DNA of 24,930 bases, from the NCBI GenBank assembly GCA_023419655.1, contig JAEZXP010000019.1, positions 1 to 24,930 on the forward strand, read 5' to 3'. The notes under the pieces were generated by a model. That model was given only the letters and a program-made list of their open reading frames with translations, searched no databases and was not told the DNA's origin. Both the position numbers and the translations under genes were made by a program. Shown piece after piece: positions 16,929-24,836 of the stretch. The stretch's first letter is position 1. Each line of letters opens with the position of its first letter. The stretch is from Bacillota bacterium (GTDB lineage Bacteria; Bacillota; Clostridia; Lachnospirales; Lachnospiraceae).

Positions 16929-16980
16929 GTAATTTCATTATAATTGACTTTCCACAACTTGTCAATTATAACGAAATTAC
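16929..16980. promoter_or_regulatory. Palindromic bidirectional promoter
   Basis: Arms 16929-16948 and 16961-16980 match at 19 of 20 positions around a 12-bp centre. Minus strand: TTGACA (16960-16965), 17 bp, TATAAT (16937-16942), a perfect sigma-A promoter for the small membrane protein gene. Plus strand: TTGACT (16944-16949), 17 bp, TATAAC (16967-16972). The two promoters overlap and may compete, or the palindrome may also be an operator. Confidence 0.75.
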
Positions 16981-17082
16981 ATCTACAGTTGGAAGCCACT
17001 CAAAATAGAACAAGTATCTGAAAATGGTACATATAATAAACCCACAAGATATGTTTCATATTCAATCGATAGAAAAATATGA
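16972..17082 (+). pseudogene. Start-less coding remnant (C-terminal fragment of an unknown protein)
   Basis: Between stops at 16969-16971 and 17080-17082 the plus strand reads a protein-like tail containing WKPLKIEQVSENGTYNKPTR and YVSYSIDRKI. The frame has no ATG, GTG or TTG start. It looks like the last 35 residues of a larger protein, possibly a transposase or other mobile-element protein, but the family is not recognised. The stop codon overlaps a hairpin at 17081-17098. Confidence 0.35.
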
Positions 17083-17161
17083 CCTCTTAACAGAGGTCTC
17101 AGACTTTTCGTAAATGATTCGTAGAAAAGACCCTGGATTTCTGATTTTAAAATCCAGGGTC
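17081..17161 (+). other. Hairpin cluster inside the island (possible structured RNA)
   Basis: GACCTCT-TAAC-AGAGGTC (17081-17098) and a 12-bp stem (17129-17140 with 17150-17161) lie downstream of the plus-strand promoter and before the terminal hairpin at 17172-17197. A transcript of about 220 nt from 16979 would contain all three. No known RNA family was recognised. The 17083-17242 stretch has no supported gene. Confidence 0.35.
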
Positions 17162-17167
17162 CTTGCC

Positions 17168-17202
17168 TTGAGGGCTGATACAATGTTGTATCAGCCCTGC
17201 TT
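17168..17202 (+). repeat. Right terminal hairpin of the 0.55-kb island
   Basis: A 26-nt hairpin (17172-17197) with 12-bp arms around TG, preceded by TTGA and followed by GCTTCGTATTTTCTT. It is the inverted partner of 16657-16691. It could terminate the plus-strand transcript. Confidence 0.7.
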
Positions 17203-17242
17203 CGTATTTTCTTAAGTAGCTTCTTAAATTATCCTTTGTTTT

Positions 17243-17338
17243 TCATTTTATTATCATTTGTTTCTTATGTTTTATTCTTTTCGTTGCTCTCTTGATTTTA
17301 TCTTTTGCTATCCACAGTATCCTCCTATGTAGCTTCAT
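17243..17338 (-). CDS. Possible 31-codon, very basic small ORF
   Basis: Starts MKLHRRILWIAKDKIKRATK and ends with a Lys-rich tail; about 13 of 31 residues are Lys or Arg and none but one Asp is acidic. AAAGAGG lies only 3 bases before the ATG. It follows fliS by 22 bp on the same strand, in an AT-rich stretch where Lys codons arise easily. Function unknown; may be chance. Confidence 0.25.
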   Translation of the reverse strand: MKLHRRILWIAKDKIKRATKRIKHKKQMIIK

Positions 17339-17360
17339 AAACCTCTTTCGTTTATGGCTT

Positions 17361-17840
17361 TTATACAATAAACCCGCGGTTTTTATTACTGGAATCAATA
17401 TAGGTTTCATTTAAGGTTCCCTTACCGTAGGTTAAGCCCGCGTAGAGCTGCTGTGTGTTTTTCATCACAGGACCGCTTGTGTCCTTTTTGCTGATTTCCT
17501 CAAATCCTGTCAGAAGCTTATTAAGAATCTCCTTTGCATTCTGAAGTGCATCCGGATTTCGTTTTAATATAGCCGTTATAATATGCCTGTTGGTATATAG
17601 ATAAAGGTTCAGCAAATCATAAGAAATTGCATATCTGTAATCTAAGGCCGCCATAAGTTCGTTCACATACCTTTGCGCTCCCTTAAGCTCCTTATCAAAA
17701 TCACTTAAATTATTCTCTGCATAAAGCTTCTCAGCCTCTTCAATTTTAGCGATGGTCATTTCATATAGAATTACTACCAGCTCACTCCGCGATGCCTGAG
17801 TAATCCTCGCAGTAAAGGATTGAATCGCTTCTTTCGTCAT
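17361..17840 (-). CDS. fliS: FliS-type flagellar export chaperone
   Basis: A 159-aa, mostly helical cytoplasmic protein. The N-terminal pattern FTARITQASRSELVVILYEM TIAKIEEAEK matches FliS (Y/F-x-V-x-AS-x-x-ELI-x-MLY), and GAQRYVNELMAALDYRYAIS then LLNLYLYTNRHI matches its central helices. FliS binds flagellin's C-terminus and keeps it from polymerising before export. The tail YGKGTLNETY is longer than in short FliS proteins. ATG 17840 is preferred over 17852 because GAGAGG lies 4 bases upstream. It lies 79 bp after flagellin and has its own sigma-A promoter, so it can be made without the sigma-D class. Confidence 0.85.
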   Translation of the reverse strand: MTKEAIQSFTARITQASRSELVVILYEMTIAKIEEAEKLYAENNLSDFDKELKGAQRYVNELMAALDYRYAISYDLLNLYLYTNRHIITAILKRNPDALQNAKEILNKLLTGFEEISKKDTSGPVMKNTQQLYAGLTYGKGTLNETYIDSSNKNRGFIV

Positions 17841-17855
17841 ATTTCCTCTCATTCC

Positions 17856-17897
17856 GTGCTATGTATACATTATAGCACCGTCATTCATGTATGACAA
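17856..17897 (-). promoter_or_regulatory. Sigma-A promoter and overlapping palindrome for fliS
   Basis: TTGTCA (17892-17897), 17 bp, TATAAT (17869-17874) on the minus strand. A palindrome with 7-bp arms GTGCTAT/ATAGCAC (17856-17862 and 17872-17878) spans the -10 box and the start site, as a repressor operator would. Confidence 0.7.
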
Positions 17898-17919
17898 TAT
17901 CATCCGCACAAAAAAGATA

Positions 17920-19521
17920 TTACTGCTGCAATAAGGTCAGAACATTTTGCGGTCTCATATTGGCCTGTGCCAGCATTGAGGTTCCTGCCTGTGCAAGAAC
18001 ATTTCTCTGTGTATATTCTGCCATCTCAGCTGCCATATCCACATCCTCGATACGGGATAAGGATTCCGTCATGTTTTCTGCTGTAACATCCAGATTCGAT
18101 ATGGAATGCTCCAAACGGTTCTGATATGCTCCAAGCGTGGACCTTATGGCAGAAACCTCATTAATCGCATTATCCATCAGGGTAATTCCCCTCTGAGCTC
18201 CGTCTGCCGTTCCTATATTCACTCTGTCTATTCCAAGCGTCTTCGGTGTTACCTTCGGTATTCTGACAGACATCGTCTGCCCCTCGTTCGCACCAATCTG
18301 AAGGTCCATGGGACCTGCATCCAATACGGTTACGATTATATCCTCCGGTGTTCCGCCGCTGGGTGCTCCTGGAGCTACCACTACCGGAGGGTCCGTCGGA
18401 GTCGCACCATTCGTAATCTTTGTATCCGTAAAGTCTGTTCCTACCGTCCCCGGACTCACTTCAAATACCATCTTAAAATTATCCCTGTCCGACACGGTTA
18501 CCTTATTACCCCGGATGGATACGGTAGCTGTATTGTTGAATTTTGTATAGTCAATCTCAGCCTTGGCATCGATTCCAGCAGCCTTTGCCCCTGATACGGT
18601 AAGTCCCAGCAGCTTGCACAGGTCCGGATTGTCACCATATATCTCTATCTTCTGGTCTGAGCCATAGTCCTCCGATACAAATACCAGAGAATCTCCTGAT
18701 GCCAGCTGCTTACTCTTATATCCGGCCATATCCAGATTATCTGTTTTTGACGGCTGTGTTCCGCCGTCTATCTCACTTTTGTCCGCTGCGAATACATTTA
18801 CATTGATATTATCACAGGCATCCCTGATTTTCTGGAATACCTCGTCAATCGTGTCCCCTTCATTTATGTCTACCGTCTCTCCGTTTATATTAATGGAGCC
18901 TGCCTCTGCGGCAGTGATTCTGCGGGTAGCTGTCGTATGAGGCGTACCGGTCACCGGGTTTGTTCCCAATTGGACTTCATTGCCGACGATAACTGCCTGT
19001 CTGGCATCCTGTGTAATTTTAATTCCATAATCTCCAACAGATACCGAATCGGACAGCGAAATTAAATTAACGCTGTTATTGCTGGAAAATGATTTTCTGT
19101 CAATATTGCCGTCCAGAAGCGTCATCGTATTAAATTCGGTGGTTTCTGATATTCTGTTAATCTCTTCATTTAACTGGTTGATTTCCGCCTGGATAGCATT
19201 TCTGTCCTTACTTGTATAAATACCGTTTGCGGACTGCACCGACAGTTCTCTCATTCTCTGCAGCATGGCTTCCACCTCAATAAGGGCTCCCTCTGCTGTC
19301 TGTATTACAGATATTCCGTCCGCGGCATTCCTGGATGCCTGCTCCAAGCCTGAAATCTGTGTCCTCATCTTCTCTGATATAGCCAGTCCTGCCGAATCAT
19401 CTGCAGCACTGTTAATACGGTAGCCGGATGATAATCTCTCCAGACTTGCATCCAGCAGCTTATTCGTTCTGGACAACTGATTATTGGCTTTTAATGCTGA
19501 AATATTATGGTTAATCCTCAT
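17920..19521 (-). CDS. fliC: Flagellin
   Basis: A 533-aa flagellar filament subunit. The N-terminal D0/D1 region is classical: MRINHNISALKANNQLSRTN, LERLSSGYRINSAADDSAGL AISEKMR, then IQTAEGALIEVEAMLQRMRE LSVQSANG. The C-terminal D0/D1 region is also complete (SNLDVTAENMTESLSRIEDV, ending AQANMRPQNVLTLLQQ). The middle, about residues 150-450, is a variable insert with beta-rich, Thr/Asp-rich sequence and the Pro/Gly stretch PPVVVAPGAPSGG, likely surface-exposed. AAGGAAAG lies before the start. No sigma-D promoter was found in the 117 bp upstream, so it may be read from the promoter of the DUF6240-type gene. It is secreted by the flagellar export system with FliS. Confidence 0.97.
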   Translation of the reverse strand: MRINHNISALKANNQLSRTNKLLDASLERLSSGYRINSAADDSAGLAISEKMRTQISGLEQASRNAADGISVIQTAEGALIEVEAMLQRMRELSVQSANGIYTSKDRNAIQAEINQLNEEINRISETTEFNTMTLLDGNIDRKSFSSNNSVNLISLSDSVSVGDYGIKITQDARQAVIVGNEVQLGTNPVTGTPHTTATRRITAAEAGSININGETVDINEGDTIDEVFQKIRDACDNINVNVFAADKSEIDGGTQPSKTDNLDMAGYKSKQLASGDSLVFVSEDYGSDQKIEIYGDNPDLCKLLGLTVSGAKAAGIDAKAEIDYTKFNNTATVSIRGNKVTVSDRDNFKMVFEVSPGTVGTDFTDTKITNGATPTDPPVVVAPGAPSGGTPEDIIVTVLDAGPMDLQIGANEGQTMSVRIPKVTPKTLGIDRVNIGTADGAQRGITLMDNAINEVSAIRSTLGAYQNRLEHSISNLDVTAENMTESLSRIEDVDMAAEMAEYTQRNVLAQAGTSMLAQANMRPQNVLTLLQQ

Positions 19522-19638
19522 TCTCGCACACTTTCCTTTCTTTAGGCTGCCATCCCATTACCCATCCTTGAGCGAACAGGCAGCAAATATTCTATAGATT
19601 ATTTCAGCAACCTCCTTGTAGCCGAATAAGTTATGTAA

Positions 19639-22600
19639 TTAAGCAACCTCCGCATCCGATTCCTCCGCCAAGCGAATCATATCAATCATGACCTTTGCCA
19701 CCCTGTACAGAATTCGCTCCGTTTCAGGGTTTTGTTCTTCCCCCGAATCCCAGGATTTCTGATATGCATACACTGTATCGGGCGCCTGCTGCAGACAGAA
19801 GTTCAACTGCTTTACGGTAATTTCCTCTTCCCGCATCGCTGACTTTATCCGCTCTGTCTGTCTCTCAAGCAGTTTAAGGCTTTCTATATGGTCACAGGCT
19901 ACATATCCATTCAGGGTCTTATCCTTTAAGGATGCTTCCGCCTTTATACTTCCCAGCCTGTCCGAATTCAATGTAACCGAAACCTTGCCTGCGGATGCTT
20001 TGTCCCGGATGATTGTCAGGTTTACATTGGTGATTTTTCCTGCCGTTTCAACCGGTATCTGATAAAACTCCCTTTTTGCCAGGGTTTTAATAAAATGCAT
20101 CTGGATTCCCATGTTCTTTAGCTGGGTAAGCTTATAAGAATTTACCGGCTCTTCTGCCGCTTCCTTATTGATAACCGCCTGTACTTCCAGCTCCAGCTCT
20201 TCATATGCCTCATCCATGGTGTTCCTGTCTATTAATGTATCGGACAGTTCCAGCTTTTTCTTAAGATTCGTTTCTGATTTTTCGTTCTTTTCTTCCTGGG
20301 CCAGCCCGAACAGCTTTTTAAATACCGTACCGCTACTGCTTAGAACCTGCCCCGCCATCACCAGATTCGTCGTTGTGCAGGGAAGCTTAAAGTCATTCAG
20401 AAAGCGAATCGCCTGGTCGCTGTTTCTGTATATATCCCTCAGCTCTCTTAATTTATCATAATAATAAGCCTGCTCCTCACCCTGGGGTGCCTGTATCTTC
20501 CTTATCTGGTCCAGAAGCTGTTCCAGAGGTATATTCCCCAGAGTATTCCATATATCTCCCGCCTCTTTATTCGGATTAGACGTCATGCTTCGGATACTCT
20601 GGTGAAGTTCATTTAAATGTCCCGGTGTCAGGCCGTTAAGCAGCTCCTTTATGACGGCTTTCTGAAGCTCATCCTGAACCTGCTGATTCGGCGAATACTG
20701 GCCGGGCGCATTGCCCTCCTTATTAAATACCGCCTTTAATTGCTCCGTTATCGATTCGCTTTTAAAGGATACATCCTGTAACGTGCCGAATTCATCGTCA
20801 ACCCTATAATCCATTCCGCCTTTTTTTGATGTCCTGAGTGCGGTTAAAAGATGACTTAAGGTTACCTCATTGTCTGATTTTATTACGGCTCCAAGAGCGG
20901 CTCCGTCTGATTTCTCAATCTGGTGTAATAACCTGTATATTCCGATATAAGCCTTTCTCTGCTCCCCGGATATACCGTCCTCTCTTTCCAGCTTGTAAAG
21001 ATATGAGCTGTATTTATCAAGGGAGGAATAGCCCTGCTCCTTCAAAGCTTCTATCCGGTCATTCAGCTCCTCAATCGGCAAATCCAACGGATTTATTCCG
21101 TCTTTAATAATCCGGACTGCTGCCTCGGGATTCATATTCTTAAGGAGATAATTAACCTTAAAATCATAGGCCTTCACCTGTTCGATTGATTCGTTGTTTA
21201 TATCCATCCGGTTATAGCCCAGAATTCTTATGGCCCTTCGGTTGTATTCCGTATCCTCTATGCCCATCTCCTCCATAAGAGAGTCCATATTGCCAAAGGC
21301 CTTCTTAATACTGTCTCCGTATTCTGCTCTGGGCTGTGTAAACAAGGCTTCATAAGCTTCCTTTGCCTTTTCCAGCTCCGGCAGAATGCTCCTGCCTGCA
21401 TCAACCAGTGTTGAAACCGTCTGCTGGCTTCTCTCACGAAGCGTCATTCCCAGAATAGAAGCAGGCATGAATTTTAGCTCATTAATATTCTCATTCGTGC
21501 TTTGTAATAGACGAATTTCATTCTCATCAGGCTCTGCTCCAATCTGATGAAACAGCTCCCGGCAATAATGTTCTTCTTCCAGCCGCAGCCGGTCTACAAC
21601 CTCTTCCAGCGGATGGGTGTCGATGTCAAAGCCTTTCTTCTCCAATCGCAGGGCGGCCTCTGCCGTCATCCTCAGACGTATCTCTTCAAGCTGTCTTTTT
21701 GCCCGCAATACCTTGAGCATCTGCTCCTCTGACAGCTCCTTCGCGGACTGTTCCTCCCGAGAGGTTCTATCCTCCGGCAGCTCTTTATCTGTTACATCCT
21801 CTTTCGGGGTATCTGTAAGATTTTTAATCGTTATATCCTGGTCTTTCTGAACCGTCCGGACAATATCGTCGTCTGAAATCCTGTGTGTATCCTCTATCAG
21901 CTGCTTTATATTTGTACCGCCGATACGAGCAGTATCTTCTGTCTCCGATATCCCACCTGCCTGAAGCAGTTTTTCTTTATCGATTAGAATAACCTCTCCC
22001 GGCAAGGTGCCTTCCTTCATACCCTCAATAATCTTGTCAAAAACCCTGTCCGCATCATAGGTGTCCGTTAACTCTTCAAGACCTGTCAGGAGATTAATAT
22101 TCTCCTTCGACAGTGGAATATTGTTTTCAACCAGCCACCTGGCACCTTCAAGGATATCGGCATCGGGCGCTGCCCCTGCCTTATTAATAAATTCACTGAC
22201 CTGCGGAATCAGCTCCGTCCATTCTGCATCGGACAGCCTTTTTTCAGGCTCATTTCTCTGGCTGCTATACCTTGCCTTATATAAGTTTTCAATCGTCGGA
22301 GGGCGCTCACTGCACAGAAGATATAAGATATCCTTCTTATCTATATTGGGGATATCCTCGCTTAATTTCAATGCGCCTTTAACCCGTTCAACCGATTCTT
22401 TTGTAACAGGAAGGTTCTCACCCTCCATTCTGTTCTTAATATCCTCCTCTGATATAGTAGCAGAGGTCTTGCTCTTTGCTTTTTCTTTATTTTTTTCAGC
22501 AGATTTTTCCCTGCTGTCCGTATTTATTTCCTCATAATCCTTAATTAACTGCAGCGCATGGGTCAGCGCTTCTACTGTTAAATCCTCTACCTGAAAGCCT

Positions 22601-22914
22601 GATTCAGAAAGTCTTTTGTAGTCCTGGGCTGTCATCCGGTTTAAAATGTCCTCTATCCAATTCTTTATCTTATTATAAGACTCGTCTTTTCTGCGCTGAT
22701 TGGCATACTGGTCTTTACGGGATAGCATAAGGCTCCCATCCGTATCCGGGCTCCTTAAGGAAGCCCTCGGATGATGCGAATTATCCGGCTGGACTTCTTT
22801 TGTCTTCGGAGCCTCGTCTTCTTTTTCTTTTTGCATCGCTGCTCTGATTGCCTGCGACTGCCGAAGCAATTCCAATATAATATCTGAGCCGCTATCGCCA
22901 TTAACACTTATCAT
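19639..22914 (-). CDS. DUF6240-type flagellum-associated protein with FliK-like C-terminus
   Basis: A 1091-aa, very hydrophilic, Glu/Lys-rich protein with no signal peptide or membrane segment. Residues 1-90 are low complexity. The body holds repeated helical units of a similar form, for example MTAQDYKRLSESGFQVEDLT near 93 and MTAEAALRLEKKGFDIDTHP, which suggests internal duplication. The last 145 residues, VNLTIIRDKASAGKVSVTLN then SDRLGSIKAEASLKDKTLNG and the helix after it, resemble the hook-length control domain of FliK (strand-LGxIxxxxxxxxxxLxxxxxxxxE...R). It is likely exported by the flagellar system or acts at the hook; this is inference. A sigma-D-like promoter lies upstream, and flagellin follows 117 bp downstream. 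GGAGGG is 11 bases before the ATG. Confidence 0.75.
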   Translation of the reverse strand: MISVNGDSGSDIILELLRQSQAIRAAMQKEKEDEAPKTKEVQPDNSHHPRASLRSPDTDGSLMLSRKDQYANQRRKDESYNKIKNWIEDILNRMTAQDYKRLSESGFQVEDLTVEALTHALQLIKDYEEINTDSREKSAEKNKEKAKSKTSATISEEDIKNRMEGENLPVTKESVERVKGALKLSEDIPNIDKKDILYLLCSERPPTIENLYKARYSSQRNEPEKRLSDAEWTELIPQVSEFINKAGAAPDADILEGARWLVENNIPLSKENINLLTGLEELTDTYDADRVFDKIIEGMKEGTLPGEVILIDKEKLLQAGGISETEDTARIGGTNIKQLIEDTHRISDDDIVRTVQKDQDITIKNLTDTPKEDVTDKELPEDRTSREEQSAKELSEEQMLKVLRAKRQLEEIRLRMTAEAALRLEKKGFDIDTHPLEEVVDRLRLEEEHYCRELFHQIGAEPDENEIRLLQSTNENINELKFMPASILGMTLRERSQQTVSTLVDAGRSILPELEKAKEAYEALFTQPRAEYGDSIKKAFGNMDSLMEEMGIEDTEYNRRAIRILGYNRMDINNESIEQVKAYDFKVNYLLKNMNPEAAVRIIKDGINPLDLPIEELNDRIEALKEQGYSSLDKYSSYLYKLEREDGISGEQRKAYIGIYRLLHQIEKSDGAALGAVIKSDNEVTLSHLLTALRTSKKGGMDYRVDDEFGTLQDVSFKSESITEQLKAVFNKEGNAPGQYSPNQQVQDELQKAVIKELLNGLTPGHLNELHQSIRSMTSNPNKEAGDIWNTLGNIPLEQLLDQIRKIQAPQGEEQAYYYDKLRELRDIYRNSDQAIRFLNDFKLPCTTTNLVMAGQVLSSSGTVFKKLFGLAQEEKNEKSETNLKKKLELSDTLIDRNTMDEAYEELELEVQAVINKEAAEEPVNSYKLTQLKNMGIQMHFIKTLAKREFYQIPVETAGKITNVNLTIIRDKASAGKVSVTLNSDRLGSIKAEASLKDKTLNGYVACDHIESLKLLERQTERIKSAMREEEITVKQLNFCLQQAPDTVYAYQKSWDSGEEQNPETERILYRVAKVMIDMIRLAEESDAEVA

Positions 22915-22994
22915 GTATATTCAGTCCCTCCGGGTTCAACAATTTTCTTTTATTATTTAGCAAATCTGATATACTATTTGATATCACAACTTAT

Positions 22995-23021
22995 ATTTCG
23001 GCTGTGGGGATATAAAACTTA
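22995..23021 (-). promoter_or_regulatory. Sigma-D (sigma-28)-like flagellar promoter
   Basis: TAAG (23018-23021), 15-bp spacer, GCCGAAAT (22995-23002) on the minus strand, against the consensus TAAA-N15-GCCGATAT. It lies 80 bp upstream of the DUF6240-type gene and supports a late flagellar role for it and the genes after it. Confidence 0.65.
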
Positions 23022-23081
23022 ACCGGTGAATAAACTTAAACAAATACGAATACAATTTATAACCCATATATGGAGGTAGTA

Positions 23082-24836
23082 ATGTATAAAAAAAGGTTAA
23101 AACTCTATCTGATTCTAAGTATATTTTCGCTGTTTCTTGTCTTCGGCAGCGGATGCGACCGGCCATCCATTCCCGAATCCCAGCAAGTCCTGTTCGATTC
23201 CTTTATTCATGAGCTTTTTATTGAGGAGGTTCAGTCCGATACATTATCATTAAATTATTCTCTTTCCCGTCCCGAAGATTTTGGTATCGTACATACCGAA
23301 ACCACCCTGGGAGAATACAGCGTAAGCCAAATGAAGAAGGATTTAATTTCTTTAGAAAATCACCTTAAAGCTTTGAAAAAGTTCGACTATGGGCATCTGA
23401 CGCCTGAGCAGCAGCTGACCTATGACATCTTGAAGAATTACTTTGAGCTGGAGTTAGAGCTGGGCAATTATCTTTATTATCTGGAGTCCCTTGGCCCTAC
23501 CACCGGCTTGCAGGCCCAGCTGCCGATTCTGCTTGCAGAATATAATTTTTATACCAGGGATGACATCGATATCTATCTTGAACTGCTTGCCTGTGTACAT
23601 GACTATTTTGAAGATGTGGCTGCGTTTGAAAGAGAAAAATCCAAGCAGGGTCTGTTCATGACGGATATCGTGGCAGACAGGATTATCGAGCAGTGCGACG
23701 CTTTTATTGAGAATCCCGAGCAGAATTTTTTAATAGAATATTTTAATGAGAAGATTGATTCCTTTGACGGACTATCTGAAAGTGAGCGGGATACATACAA
23801 GCAGGAAAACCGCCGGCGGGTTCTTGAATATGTCATCCCCTCTTACGAACTGCTGATAAAGGTTCTTAAAGAACTTAAGGGAACCGGAATAAATGAGGCT
23901 GGATTGTATTATTATCCCGAGGGCCAGGCATATTATGAATGCATCACCAGGCTTAAAACCGGCTCCAATAAAAGCATGAAGGATATTATAAAAATGCTGG
24001 ACACTGCCATCGGAGACGGCATCCTTAACATTACAACTCTGGCCATTTCCAAGCCCTCTGTTATGGACGAATTTGAAGCCTTTACAGCCTTTCCCCTGAC
24101 GGACCCGGAGGATATCGTAGAGGATTTGAAAGTAAGTATTCTTGAGGACTTTCCGGAGCCTGTGGATGTCAATTATGAGATTAAGTATGTTCATGAATCC
24201 CTGTCCGATTATCTTAGCCCGGCCATGTATCTGATTCCGGCCATCGATAATTATACCGACAATAATATCTATATCAACGGCAATGATTTTGAAACCTTAT
24301 CTACGATATATACAACTGTTGCCCATGAGGGTTATCCGGGTCATCTTTATCAGAATGTATATTTCAGGAGCCAAAAGCCCGCTCCAATCCGAACCCTCCT
24401 TAACTTCCTTGGCTATGATGAAGGATGGGCTACCTACGTGGAATTCCTTTCCTATCAATATTCCGGCATTGATGAAGATTTGGCGGCTTTATTTGAAACC
24501 AATAACGAAGTCGTCCTTTTGATGTATGCAAGAGCCGATATCGGTATCCATTACGAAGGGTGGACGAAGGCAAAGGCTGTTTCTTATATCAATCAGTTCT
24601 CCGGTGATGAGGATACCTCTGTTAAAATATATGAGGTTCTTTTAGAAGAGCCTGCCATCTATCTTCCATATGCAGTTGGATACCTTGAAATTATGAATCT
24701 GCGCCATCTCGCTGAAACAAAGCAGGGTGATGCCTTTAATGCAAAAGACTTTCACAAATTCCTGCTGGATATTGGGCCTGCACAATTCGGAATAATTGAG
24801 GACCATATCGAGGTATGGCTGGATAATACGAATTAG
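23082..24836 (+). CDS. DUF885 family lipoprotein, putative zinc metallopeptidase
   Basis: A 584-aa exported protein. The N-terminus is a lipoprotein signal: basic MYKKRLK, a hydrophobic stretch, and Cys25 in VFGSGCDRP, with Gly at -3 instead of the usual Leu. The mature part is a DUF885 domain (M32/thermolysin-like fold family) with the HExxPGH motif HEGYPGH at residues 415-421 and the downstream EGWATYVEF segment that supplies a further metal or active-site Glu. It probably cleaves peptides at the outer membrane face of the cell; substrate unknown. The start at 23082 has GGAGG 5 bases upstream, preferred over 23070. It is divergent from the flagellar genes and not clearly linked to them. Confidence 0.85.
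   Translation: MYKKRLKLYLILSIFSLFLVFGSGCDRPSIPESQQVLFDSFIHELFIEEVQSDTLSLNYSLSRPEDFGIVHTETTLGEYSVSQMKKDLISLENHLKALKKFDYGHLTPEQQLTYDILKNYFELELELGNYLYYLESLGPTTGLQAQLPILLAEYNFYTRDDIDIYLELLACVHDYFEDVAAFEREKSKQGLFMTDIVADRIIEQCDAFIENPEQNFLIEYFNEKIDSFDGLSESERDTYKQENRRRVLEYVIPSYELLIKVLKELKGTGINEAGLYYYPEGQAYYECITRLKTGSNKSMKDIIKMLDTAIGDGILNITTLAISKPSVMDEFEAFTAFPLTDPEDIVEDLKVSILEDFPEPVDVNYEIKYVHESLSDYLSPAMYLIPAIDNYTDNNIYINGNDFETLSTIYTTVAHEGYPGHLYQNVYFRSQKPAPIRTLLNFLGYDEGWATYVEFLSYQYSGIDEDLAALFETNNEVVLLMYARADIGIHYEGWTKAKAVSYINQFSGDEDTSVKIYEVLLEEPAIYLPYAVGYLEIMNLRHLAETKQGDAFNAKDFHKFLLDIGPAQFGIIEDHIEVWLDNTN

Noticed and set aside
16983..17183. 66-aa minus-strand ORF across the hairpin cluster
   Set aside because: No ribosome binding site; it runs through two strong hairpins and opposite a more protein-like plus-strand remnant.
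17305..17320. AGGAGG-N5-GTG on the minus strand after fliS
   Set aside because: The GTG opens a frame of only five codons; the motif also lies inside the 31-codon ORF.
18106..18594. 162-aa plus-strand ORF inside flagellin
   Set aside because: Antisense shadow of the flagellin gene with no ribosome binding site.
19606..19651. Direct repeat AGCAACCTCC at 19606-19615 and 19642-19651
   Set aside because: Only 10 bp; the second copy is the coding end of the DUF6240-type gene and the first opens no useful frame, so chance or a minor local duplication.
22061..22537. 158-aa plus-strand Ser-rich ORF inside the DUF6240-type gene
   Set aside because: Antisense shadow; Ser/Phe-rich composition comes from reversing Glu/Lys codons.
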